Below, piece by piece: positions 26,784 to 35,656 of a DNA stretch of 64,000 nt; position 1 is the stretch's first letter, and each line of letters starts with the position of its first letter. Source of the DNA: JBBSJZ01 sp041739875 (GTDB taxonomy: Bacteria > Planctomycetota > Planctomycetia > Pirellulales > Pirellulaceae). The notes beneath the pieces are model-generated. The model had not been told where the DNA came from. It did not search any database and saw only the letters and a list, made by a program, of their open reading frames with translations. The stretch covers positions 1-64,000 of the forward strand of contig JBGSNA010000388.1 of the NCBI GenBank assembly GCA_041739875.1, given 5' to 3'. Both the position numbers and the translations under genes were made by a program.

Positions 26784-29366
26784 TTAGTCGACCGATCGAA
26801 TCATTTTTTGCTGCACGATTACGTACCAGCCCGTGTTACCGACCATCGGGTTGGTGCGAGATTCGATACGTACGGGACAATAGGCCGCCATCCAACGATC
26901 ACTCGTTTGCGGAGTGCTGTCGCTCGTTTGCGGTGTAACTGGGTCTTGGTACGTGCCTTCTGGAAACAGCTGGGCACCAAGAGCTCCCACCGATTCGGAA
27001 TCGACGTCTTGTTCGTCGCTCGTCATCAGACGAAATGTGCTTGGATTGACACGAGGCAACTCGTCAAATTCCGGTTCGTAGAGTTCGCTCTGGTGGTGCA
27101 GCAGGATTCCGGCTGACCATTGAGGAGCACCTATTGCAAAGTAGCGGCCAAGTCGGTCACTCCAATCCATGTTCATCATGGGGTAGCCACGACTTTCAAC
27201 GAGCAGCAAGTGCTGGTCGTCTCCCTGTTGCAATTTCAAATCACCAAAATCGCTGCACTCAACGCAGACAGCGATGGCGCCGATGCGAACACCGTTTTCG
27301 TCCGCAATCGGAACACTGAAATTCACGGTCATCTTGCCGTCCATCGTGCTAAAGATCGCAGCCGAGTTGTGTGGGCAATCAAGTGGCAAATTCGCGGGTG
27401 ACGTCGGGGGCAAGTCCTGGCCAAGACCATGGAAATAATCACGAAATGCGAAGTTGCGTCCGATGGAGCTGCTGCGATTTTGTTGCGAATCAAACTCGGG
27501 AGCCCTGGCCACAAACGTTCCGTCGGCGGACATCACGTACCAGGACCGAAACTGCATGCTTGGCGTCTGTTTGGAAACGACTGAATCGATCCATGTTTGA
27601 ATCCGTAGCATCGCCTGTTGGCGGTCAACCGCATCGTCGTTGACCGTCGGTAACGACGCCGCATTGTATTCGGTGACTGCCGATCGCAGTTCCTTGTCGA
27701 TCGCGTGCAATTCGAGTGTCCGATAAATCACGTCGAGTTTGTTCGCCAGCGTCCTCGCAGCCAAATCAGCCGCCATGACGAGACTCTTTTCTCGAAGTGA
27801 CTTTTCTTGCGACGCCCAAGTGGTTCTCGCTTGGCTGGTGCGTTGCTCATCGCTTAGTGCGACCATTTTGGAAAATGCAATGAAACCGATCGATGACACG
27901 AGCAGCAACATCGCGAGAAGCGTTCCCAAGACTGCGTTGGTATTGTGCCGAGTCCATCGAGCGAGGCGACGGTAAGGGGTGTCCACATATGCTTGGACCG
28001 GTCGATCCGCCAAGTAGTTTCTGAGGTCGGTGATCAAATCCTGGGTCGTCCGGTAACGGTCGCTGATCGTTTCCCGCATCGCCTTCACGCAAATCGATTC
28101 GAGCTGTGCCGGCAAATGTTCGACAACTGAATTCGGTTTGGGAAAATCACAGTCGATTGCTCTTTGACGGACTTCGCGAATCGATTGACCTTGAAACGGT
28201 GGAGTTCCCGTCAGAATGCAATAAAGCGTCGCACCGAGACTGAAAATATCACTTGCGGGAGTCAACGGAACGTTGCCCAAGGCTTGTTCGGGGCTCATGA
28301 AAGCCGGAGTTCCAATGCAACCCACACTATGCCGCGAGCTGCGCCCAGAACGAGGTGCAAGTGTTTGTTCGCCGACATCCTTAAAGACTCCCTGGCGCGC
28401 GACTGGCAAAGCCAGCCCCCAATCGATTACGACAGTTTCGCCAAACTTGCCGTGAATGATGTTGCTTGGCTTGATGTCACGGTGCAAGATCCCGCGGCGA
28501 TGTGCGTACCCGATTGTATGGCAAACGGAGATAAAGACTTCGAGCATCTCTCGAAGATCCAATGCGGGTGCCAGTGACGCGTCGGAGCTTTTCGATTCCC
28601 GAGGATTCTCTGAAGCACTATCCATCGACGATTCTTTGCGGATACTGTGCGAACGCATTCGACGTAGCCCAAACCATTGGCTTCCATGGTTGTGCGAGAA
28701 TGCTTCATGGTGTCGGCGAATCAGCTTATCGAGCCTTGTACCTCGCACATATTGCATCGCGTAGAACAATCGCCCCTTACTCGTTTCGCCAATCGCATAG
28801 ACGACTGGGATCCCCGGGTGATCGAGACGGCCAGTGACTTCGGCTTCGAGTCGAAATTGGTTGCAGCTATCAACGTCCGATGTTAGATCTTCGCGAATCA
28901 GCTTCACCGCCGCATCACGTCGTAGCTGTTCGTCTTCGGCAATAAAAACTTGACCCAGCCCGCCTTCGGCCAAAAATCGCATGTGCCGAAGGTTCGATTG
29001 GGTTTTTAAATGATCATCTTGCGCTCCAAGCATGATCGTTTGCTCTTCCCGATGATTGAGAAACGCCTCGTTAATTGCGAGGTGGTCATGGGGGAACTGC
29101 TCGAGGAACTCCTGGGGCTCTGCCGGCAAACCAGCGCTGCGTCGCGATTGGATCTCGATCCCCACAAGCTCACACAACAAACGCGAGCGTTCGGGCTCTT
29201 CCCAGCCTTGAAGAATCCCTTGGATCTCAACATTTTGGCCATGCCGGAGATCCAACTCAAAGCGACGACAAATTTGTTCGATATCGCCCCCATGGATGCA
29301 GTTTTCCGATCGAATTCCAGGCTGGGGAGCTTCGTGAGATGGTTCGTTGGAAGCCATTTTCGACAT
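26784..29366 (-). CDS. Membrane Ser/Thr kinase with extracytoplasmic sensor domain
   Basis: The ATG at 29366 gives 860 residues; TTG 29393 is an alternative. After a ~110-residue N-terminal region comes a kinase domain: LAEGGLGQVFIAED with the Lys in AVKLI, HRDIKPSN near residue 296, DWGLA in place of DFG, and GTPAFMSPEQA. An insert of about 50 residues lies between the N-lobe and catalytic loop. One membrane helix (TLLAMLLLVSSIGFIAF) near 489 is followed by a coiled segment and a PDC/Cache-like sensor domain with FRSWYVMSADGTFVARAP and NFAFRDYFHG. A ligand outside could therefore set kinase activity inside. It is convergent with the lipid A genes. Confidence 0.85.
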   Translation of the reverse strand: MSKMASNEPSHEAPQPGIRSENCIHGGDIEQICRRFELDLRHGQNVEIQGILQGWEEPERSRLLCELVGIEIQSRRSAGLPAEPQEFLEQFPHDHLAINEAFLNHREEQTIMLGAQDDHLKTQSNLRHMRFLAEGGLGQVFIAEDEQLRRDAAVKLIREDLTSDVDSCNQFRLEAEVTGRLDHPGIPVVYAIGETSKGRLFYAMQYVRGTRLDKLIRRHHEAFSHNHGSQWFGLRRMRSHSIRKESSMDSASENPRESKSSDASLAPALDLREMLEVFISVCHTIGYAHRRGILHRDIKPSNIIHGKFGETVVIDWGLALPVARQGVFKDVGEQTLAPRSGRSSRHSVGCIGTPAFMSPEQALGNVPLTPASDIFSLGATLYCILTGTPPFQGQSIREVRQRAIDCDFPKPNSVVEHLPAQLESICVKAMRETISDRYRTTQDLITDLRNYLADRPVQAYVDTPYRRLARWTRHNTNAVLGTLLAMLLLVSSIGFIAFSKMVALSDEQRTSQARTTWASQEKSLREKSLVMAADLAARTLANKLDVIYRTLELHAIDKELRSAVTEYNAASLPTVNDDAVDRQQAMLRIQTWIDSVVSKQTPSMQFRSWYVMSADGTFVARAPEFDSQQNRSSSIGRNFAFRDYFHGLGQDLPPTSPANLPLDCPHNSAAIFSTMDGKMTVNFSVPIADENGVRIGAIAVCVECSDFGDLKLQQGDDQHLLLVESRGYPMMNMDWSDRLGRYFAIGAPQWSAGILLHHQSELYEPEFDELPRVNPSTFRLMTSDEQDVDSESVGALGAQLFPEGTYQDPVTPQTSDSTPQTSDRWMAAYCPVRIESRTNPMVGNTGWYVIVQQKMIRSVD

Positions 29367-29525
29367 CGAATCCAAGAAGGTGGCCGAACACAACGCGACA
29401 AGGTTGCACGCGGAGGTTCATTGTACTACTTCTTGCGGGGGTGTCGATTTTCTAGCTGAAAAGATGTCGCCAAAAGTAGGAACTCGTGACTTCCAAAGTC
29501 AACGTAACCCTGACAATCGGTACAG

Positions 29526-30398
29526 CTAAGAGTTGAAGACAACGGCAGCTCCCAAACCAAATCCCACCAAGAGCCCAAGGACATCAGCGATCGCAGCGAA
29601 CTTGAGGCTTGAGGCTTGAACGCGATAAAATGCTCTCACTTCGTCGCCATGCAGATAAGCCCAGAAGAGCGCTCCCACCACCACACCGACGCACGCTCCA
29701 CCAATCCGACCGTAGTTAGGGTCATCGCCACGAAAATCGCCGACGATCCCCATGATCCGATCTGCGAAAAAGAACGCATACCCGAAAGTCACGACATACC
29801 AACAAGCGGGTTTTGGAATGAAGCATGAGACAGCAATTGCAATCGAGCCTACCGTCATCGCAATCGCAGCACCCAAGAGCAATCCCCATACGGCTGTGGC
29901 TTCGGCATCTTCCGCAATTTCGTCAGCTGCGATTGCTGTAATGCCAAACAGCACTAATACCCCGAGCACATAAATACCACTCCAGACTCCGTTTACCACG
30001 CCCAGGAAAGTCAATGTCCCTGGTCTCTTGCCAGGCCGCGCCGCATTCGATCCATCATTTCCCGCGTATTGACGCAGCGCCGCGTTTCCTGCATGCGCTG
30101 TTGAAACCACTGCGGGAGGCGCATATGCGTCTCGAATCGGCTTCATGTCATCGGTGGTCAACTCGTCAAACACTGATGGATCAAGACCTTGCCCGCCCGC
30201 CACAGGCCGAGGTTGAGCACCCGTCGGACGCACCGTTGGTTTCGCAACTGGCGCACCGGGAGCAACTGGCACTGTGCTTTGTGTTCCCGTGGGAGCCGGC
30301 AAACGCATTTGCTTCCCACAGGTACATTTGACGACTTTGCCCGCCGCAGAATCGGGGACCTGCAACAGGGTCTGGCAACTGGGGCACTTAATCTTCAT
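29526..30398 (-). CDS. Membrane protein with N-terminal zinc ribbon
   Basis: The 290-residue product starts MKIKCPSCQTLLQVP and KVVKCTCGKQMRLP, a CxxC...CxC zinc-ribbon pair found at the start of many planctomycete proteins. A Pro/Ala linker of about 90 residues follows, then five or so hydrophobic segments (GIYVLGVLVLFGITAI, GLLLGAAIAMTVGSIAIAVSCF, VVTFGYAFFFADRI, GACVGVVVGALFWAYL, VLGLLVGFGLGAAVVF). The function is unknown. It lies between the sensor kinase and bioB on the same strand with gaps of about 80-160 bases. Confidence 0.75.
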   Translation of the reverse strand: MKIKCPSCQTLLQVPDSAAGKVVKCTCGKQMRLPAPTGTQSTVPVAPGAPVAKPTVRPTGAQPRPVAGGQGLDPSVFDELTTDDMKPIRDAYAPPAVVSTAHAGNAALRQYAGNDGSNAARPGKRPGTLTFLGVVNGVWSGIYVLGVLVLFGITAIAADEIAEDAEATAVWGLLLGAAIAMTVGSIAIAVSCFIPKPACWYVVTFGYAFFFADRIMGIVGDFRGDDPNYGRIGGACVGVVVGALFWAYLHGDEVRAFYRVQASSLKFAAIADVLGLLVGFGLGAAVVFNS

Positions 30399-30474
30399 TG
30401 CGGATGCTTCCCTGAATTGCGGACAGTTCCCTGAATCAATCGCTGCGACTCATCACGCTAACGGACTTTCAAGC

Positions 30475-31572
30475 TTATTGACACTCAAGCTTGCTTGAGC
30501 TCATCGACGTCGTGACTTCGAATCCTAAATCACGAATCATCTCATAGTCGGCCTCTGGAGCCTGGCCTTTGGTCGTTAGGTAATCGCCAACGAAAAGGCT
30601 GTTAGCGACGTACAGACCGAGTGGTTGGAGTGATCGCAAGTGAATCTCGCGTCCGCCGGAGATTCTTAATTCTCGCGTCGGATTGACAAAACGAAACATC
30701 GCGAGGGCTCGCAAGCAATCATGTGGAGTCAAGCTTTGCACGCCTTCGAGTGGAGTGCCTTCAATCGCATTGAGAAAGTTCAGCGGTATGGAATGCACAC
30801 CAAGGTCTCGAAGATCAAATGCCATGGAGACAATGTCCTCGCGTTTTTCACCCATACCGATGATTCCGCCGCTGCACATTTCCATGCCGGCGTCGCGAAC
30901 GTGTCGCAGCGTTTGGACTCGGTCGGCATACGTATGAGTGGTGCAGATGTCGGCGTAATGTGTCTCACTCGTATTCAAGTTGTGATTGACACGATCGACA
31001 CCGCAAGCCTTGAGACGATCTGCTTGTTCACGAGTCAGCAAACCCAAACACGCACAGATATCAAGCCCGTGTTTTTTCTTGATCTCGGGAACGACTTCCT
31101 CGACCGCTCGCATCTCGCGCTCGTTGGGGCCACGAGCGGAGATGACAAGACAATACGTTTTCGCCCCTCGTTCAGCCGCAATCGCCGCGGCGTCCATCAA
31201 TTTGTCTCGCTGGAGAATGTTGTATTTGGCAACCGGCGCTTCAGAGACCTTGGACTGGCTGCAGTAGTGGCAATCCTCTGGGCAGAGGCCGCTCTTGGCG
31301 TTCATCAAAAAGTAGAGTTGAACCGTTCGACCGAAATACTGTTGGCGGATACGAAACCCAGCAGCCAGGAGATCCAGCACTTCACTGTCCGATGCGTCGA
31401 GAATCGCCATCGCATCTTCACGCGAAAGGGCTTCGCCAGCCAGCACCGCATCAGCCATCCGGTGGAAGCGATTGATGTGGGCCGATTCCAAAGCGGTCGA
31501 TTCTAAGGTCATGCGGGTAGATTCAGATTCGGAAACGTGGGTTCCCGATGGCGTTTCGAGTTCAAGCGTCAT
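30475..31572 (-). CDS. bioB: Biotin synthase
   Basis: The 365-residue radical-SAM enzyme has CPEDCHYCSQS near residue 95 (the CxxxCxxC loop for the [4Fe-4S] cluster), followed by AAERGAKTYCLVISARGP, NLNTSETHYADICTTHTYADR and RISGGREIHLRSLQPLGLYVANS, all standard for BioB and including the Arg/Cys ligands of the second cluster. It inserts sulfur into dethiobiotin. The N-terminus is about 30 residues longer than in E. coli; an inner ATG at 31512 is an alternative start. No other bio gene is in the window. Confidence 0.95.
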   Translation of the reverse strand: MTLELETPSGTHVSESESTRMTLESTALESAHINRFHRMADAVLAGEALSREDAMAILDASDSEVLDLLAAGFRIRQQYFGRTVQLYFLMNAKSGLCPEDCHYCSQSKVSEAPVAKYNILQRDKLMDAAAIAAERGAKTYCLVISARGPNEREMRAVEEVVPEIKKKHGLDICACLGLLTREQADRLKACGVDRVNHNLNTSETHYADICTTHTYADRVQTLRHVRDAGMEMCSGGIIGMGEKREDIVSMAFDLRDLGVHSIPLNFLNAIEGTPLEGVQSLTPHDCLRALAMFRFVNPTRELRISGGREIHLRSLQPLGLYVANSLFVGDYLTTKGQAPEADYEMIRDLGFEVTTSMSSSKLECQ

Positions 31573-31799
31573 GGCAAAACGTCGCTAACTGTTCAAAAAG
31601 GGTGCCGAACCACCGATAAACGGCAGTCAGATTCTTGGAAATACAAAATTCACAGCATTTTCGCGGCGAAAACGATGCCAGCACTGTCTTGGCTGGACCA
31701 TTCTTGCATCCCGGTCTTTGCATTGGAACCGAGAATCGGACACCATAGTGAATCGTGGGCGAAGAATCGACAAGAGACCCCAATTTTGATTTGTGACTG

Positions 31800-32342
31800 A
31801 TGCACCATTATTACGTCCGCCTCGGCGTTTTCTCCGAAATCCAGATCGCGGGTGCTGACCAGACCTTGCAACGCGGCACGAGCGTGGTGATCCGATCCGT
31901 CCGTGGCGTCGAGCTGGGTGAAGTCATCTCGCCCGTTGCGGAAATACAGGTACCGCCAGTGCCCTCGATCCGTATTTTGCGTGCTGTTAGCGACCAAGAC
32001 GCGATGATGCTCGCGCGACTCCAACGGCACAAACGAAAAGCGATCGAGAAATGTCGAAAGGGTCTGGAGATGCGAAATAGCTCCGCAACGCTCTTGGACA
32101 TTGACCATCTTTTTGATGGTTCATCGATCGTGCTCCACTTCATCGGCCACGTGGACGCGGCGACGGAAGCCTTTGTGCGGGAATTAGCCTCAGACTATGA
32201 GTCGATCGTTCGAACAGGGCCGCTTGCGAAATTGCTCAGCGAGGGCTGTGGCGAAGGCTGTGGGACGAGTGCGAGCCAAGGTTGTGGCGGCAGTTGCATC
32301 GGATGCTCGGTGGCCTCTGCGTGTTCAACGTCAACGACCTAA
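31800..32342 (+). CDS. PSP1/RicT-like protein with Cys-rich tail
   Basis: The 180-residue product matches the PSP1 C-terminal domain: YYVRLGVF at the start, VVIRSVRGVELGEV, and LEMRNSSATLLDIDHLFDG near residue 92 followed by LHFIGHVD. RicT (YaaT) of Bacillus acts with RicA and RicF in RNA processing and binds Fe-S clusters. The last 30 residues hold seven cysteines in Gly-Cys pairs (EGCGEGCGTS, QGCGGSCIGC). Standard RicT is longer (about 275 residues). The gene diverges from bioB. The role here is unknown. Confidence 0.75.
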   Translation: MHHYYVRLGVFSEIQIAGADQTLQRGTSVVIRSVRGVELGEVISPVAEIQVPPVPSIRILRAVSDQDAMMLARLQRHKRKAIEKCRKGLEMRNSSATLLDIDHLFDGSSIVLHFIGHVDAATEAFVRELASDYESIVRTGPLAKLLSEGCGEGCGTSASQGCGGSCIGCSVASACSTSTT

Positions 32343-32387
32343 CACGTTGGTTGCTGGGATCGGGGCATCAAGTCCACTAGCACTTAT

Positions 32388-35300
32388 TCATTGCCGCGTT
32401 TGCTGTGATGACCAATCAATGTCACTTCGAGAATGAAGTCGCTGGGTCACTTGGTGAGATCCCGCAGCCATCATCGAAATTCTATTAATCACATCATCCA
32501 TCTTAATTTGCTGTGCTTCATGAATCAGCATGGGTGTCGTACCGGGGATCACCGCAACCGTAAGCGCTCCGGAGTGAACCTCACGCACTTCTCGCTCCAA
32601 TTTAAGACGCTCGGGATCGCTTCCAACAATTAAGATCAAGCGTTGACGTCCCCCACAAGCAAGCATTGCCGGATAAGCTTTCGCAAGTGACATCTCAATG
32701 GATGAGAGAGGTTGGATTTTCTTGGAGTCGATGGTTGTTGTGATCTCAACCGCATTCAGATCTTCGGTTGCCTTTTGGCCCACGTGAGGAGTCGCGGTTC
32801 TGCGAGCATCCACATCAGCAGCCGGCGTTGGCGAAGCGGATTCGAGTGTTGTTTTCACAAGTTTAACGGCAATTGAACTGACTTGGTTGACGAGTTCGGA
32901 TGCGTTCATTTCAGTCTCGCTTTGCATGATGTACCGCATCAGCCACTGTGTCGAGACTTGATTATGCAAGTGACCAAGCGTTGCCTCGAACCGGCTGGCA
33001 ATCTCAGCAGGCATGTGATCCCACGGATTGCCCTTCAAGCTTTCGTCTTGATTCAACTTATGAATGGCTCTTGCGAGGAGTGTTGCCAAGTCTTCGAACC
33101 TTGCTTGCAGCCTTGAGAGTTCCATTTCAATTGCCTGCGATCGCTCGGCGATGTGGCGAGAAACGATTTCATTGAGCACGGTTTCGCCAAACTCGCAAGC
33201 AAGACCCAGGCTGTGCATGGGTTGGCCTGTGATCGTCGTATTGGATGAAAACTTCGATTCGACATCACGTGGTGATAACTCGGAGACGAGTTGTTCCGTG
33301 TGGAGATTTACACGTGCAATGATCAAACGCAGTGCTTCAACCGAAGACGTCACGTCGACGCGACGATCTTGGAGTCTTGCAGACAACTCGCGCTGTAGCG
33401 AAATCACAACTGATGCAACCAATTGATCCTTGCTGTTTTCGGTAAGCTTCTGAGCGACGAAGAGCTCGAGGTGGGACTGGATTGCGGACGAATCAGCCAA
33501 TTGGTCTCGAGGTATCAGCTGTAATTGCTCGAGCACAATCGCTTTCGTATCGCGTCCGAGGATGTTTTGATTCACATCGTGAAGTGTCTCTGCGTCCAAA
33601 CCACAGCGACGGATCAAACGATCAGCAAGCGGCAATGCCATTTGCTTTGCCTCGACGGGGCGTCCCAGCCATCTCAAGAAGAGCGTACGCATTGATGCCG
33701 GAGCAAGCATATTTTCTTCTAAGGCACGTAGACCACCAAGCCTGGCCACTCCGAAGCTACGAAGTGACGCCGCTCCGAGTTTTGTGCTTTGTTCATCGCC
33801 GTCGGTTCGTCGAGATGCGGCTAGCAATTCACCCGCTCCCGTCGTATCGGCCCAAATATAGTCGACAATCGTTTCGACGGTCGTGGAGATCGGTTGCTGT
33901 GGCGCGCTGGCGATGACATAGGCACCACGCAGTGGGCTGCGTGCGGCTGGTAAACTCGGCAGATTCGCGCCAGGGTCACCGGGGTAGCTGTTGCCCGGTT
34001 GCATGAAGTGTCGCATCTCCATGAGTGCGGCACATGAGTCGTGAATGCCAAGCGGACGATTCGAATCAGGACGAAGCGCCTGCATCGCCAACACCGGAAG
34101 CACAGACGCCTTTTCAAGCCCCGCTTCATCCAGCAAGTGTCGCACGACGTGGGTTACATCGAGAAACATGCCGCTGGCAGTTCCGCCAGAAATTGAGCCA
34201 ACGATATAGATATGCGGCGTGCGGTCACCACAAACAGCGGCGAGGTGCGAAATGGACTCGCGCAATTTTTTGAGCACTTCGTTGGAGTGATCAACCAAGG
34301 CCAGGCGCCCAAGTGGTCGCATGCCTTCCGTTGTTTTGCTGCGAGGAATGTTATAAATCCAACGTCGCGACACGCTCGACAGATGAGTGGAACCTTCGTG
34401 GCGATATTCGTTCGCTGTTCGCAACGGGGTATGAATCGTTTGGCAAGGTGGAACGATGCCAGACAATTCTGACAACGACGTCGCGTAGATCGTCTCGGGA
34501 TCAGTGTCGATTAAGACCGAATGCAAATCCAACGGACTTGCAGCGTACAATTTGCTAACGCGGCCACGAAGTTGATGAAGGCAATCGGCGCCAACACCAC
34601 CCAGCGAGATAACGAGGGCATGCCCAGTCACTCGAATCAGATTGTGTGCAACGTCCGTTTTCAGTTGCGGCAGATCTTGCACGATGACACTGTCTGGACC
34701 GCCACCAAGCTGAGTATTCCGATGAGCGGTATCACCGCCAATTTCTACGCCTCCAACACCAGAAACCGAGGTTCTGCCTTTCGGGCTTCGCAAGGCTTCG
34801 ACAAATTCTATACAGCTAGCGAAACGTCGATCCGGGTTCTTTTCAAGAGCCTTGGCGACCACGGGACGATCACTGGGGGGCAACGGTTCGAGGTCCGGCG
34901 AACTACTGACGTGCTGCGTCGCGAGTTGCGCTATGGTGCGGCCGCTGAACGGCCGGGTCCCCGTTAGTAACTCCTGGTACATAATCGCTAACGAGTACTG
35001 GTCGCTATGCATACTCGGTCGCCCGTCAAAGACTTCCGGTGGCGCATAGATCGGGGTTAGCCCACCGATCATGCTACAGTCGTCGTCTCGCAAATCTTTG
35101 AGCAACCCAAAGTCGGCAACTTTAACGTGACCACCGACTAGAAGCAGATTGCCTGGCTTAATGTCCAAGTGCTGAAGTTGGTAACTTCCATGCAAATAGT
35201 CCAATGCATCAGCAGCGTCGTGCAGGTAAGCCAACATGGCCGCGCGAGGAATGCCGCACGACCCGCGTTCACGGTGCCGGTTGTAGACGTCTTCGAGAGA

Positions 35301-35615
35301 CCCGTCGGCTAATTCCGTGATAATAATGAGTTGGTCGTCAACAATTTCGAAGCGTTCGAGTGTCAACAGAAACGGGTGTTGAACACCCTTAATGCGTTCA
35401 AGTGAGCGTAATTCGCGAGTCGCACGATGTTGCTCGGTACCGCCGAAGACAAACTTGACAGCTTTCTTAATTCCGCCTGGCGCGTCGGCGCGCCAAACCT
35501 CGCCGAATCCGCCTTGGCCGATGAGCGCCTCAAGCGTATAGCCAGCAATCGGTACATATCCCGCTTGGATTTTTCTTGAATGGGTTGTCGTCATCGGTTT
35601 CTCAGAAAAATTCAT
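32388..35615 (-). CDS. Ser/Thr protein kinase fused to a tubulin-like GTPase domain
   Basis: I start at ATG 35615 (1,075 residues); TTG 35636 and ATG 35594 are alternatives. Residues ~20-280 are a kinase: LIGQGGFGEVWRAD, AVKFVF (Lys), QHLDIKPGN near 152 (HLD rather than HRD), VADFGLLKD, and TPIYAPPEVFDGRPS. From about 330 to the end is a tubulin-like region (Pfam Tubulin_2 type): HALVISLGGVGADCLHQL near 335, then YIVGSISGGTASGMFLD near 475, which resembles the tubulin/FtsZ GGxxSG phosphate loop. Long helices follow. There is no membrane helix, so it should be cytosolic. Planctomycetes of this group lack FtsZ. The AAA+ gene lies directly upstream on the same strand. Confidence 0.85.
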   Translation of the reverse strand: MNFSEKPMTTTHSRKIQAGYVPIAGYTLEALIGQGGFGEVWRADAPGGIKKAVKFVFGGTEQHRATRELRSLERIKGVQHPFLLTLERFEIVDDQLIIITELADGSLEDVYNRHRERGSCGIPRAAMLAYLHDAADALDYLHGSYQLQHLDIKPGNLLLVGGHVKVADFGLLKDLRDDDCSMIGGLTPIYAPPEVFDGRPSMHSDQYSLAIMYQELLTGTRPFSGRTIAQLATQHVSSSPDLEPLPPSDRPVVAKALEKNPDRRFASCIEFVEALRSPKGRTSVSGVGGVEIGGDTAHRNTQLGGGPDSVIVQDLPQLKTDVAHNLIRVTGHALVISLGGVGADCLHQLRGRVSKLYAASPLDLHSVLIDTDPETIYATSLSELSGIVPPCQTIHTPLRTANEYRHEGSTHLSSVSRRWIYNIPRSKTTEGMRPLGRLALVDHSNEVLKKLRESISHLAAVCGDRTPHIYIVGSISGGTASGMFLDVTHVVRHLLDEAGLEKASVLPVLAMQALRPDSNRPLGIHDSCAALMEMRHFMQPGNSYPGDPGANLPSLPAARSPLRGAYVIASAPQQPISTTVETIVDYIWADTTGAGELLAASRRTDGDEQSTKLGAASLRSFGVARLGGLRALEENMLAPASMRTLFLRWLGRPVEAKQMALPLADRLIRRCGLDAETLHDVNQNILGRDTKAIVLEQLQLIPRDQLADSSAIQSHLELFVAQKLTENSKDQLVASVVISLQRELSARLQDRRVDVTSSVEALRLIIARVNLHTEQLVSELSPRDVESKFSSNTTITGQPMHSLGLACEFGETVLNEIVSRHIAERSQAIEMELSRLQARFEDLATLLARAIHKLNQDESLKGNPWDHMPAEIASRFEATLGHLHNQVSTQWLMRYIMQSETEMNASELVNQVSSIAVKLVKTTLESASPTPAADVDARRTATPHVGQKATEDLNAVEITTTIDSKKIQPLSSIEMSLAKAYPAMLACGGRQRLILIVGSDPERLKLEREVREVHSGALTVAVIPGTTPMLIHEAQQIKMDDVINRISMMAAGSHQVTQRLHSRSDIDWSSQQTRQ

Positions 35616-35656
35616 AGGTTTGGGTTGATCGATCAACAGCGTGACTCATTTAGCGA

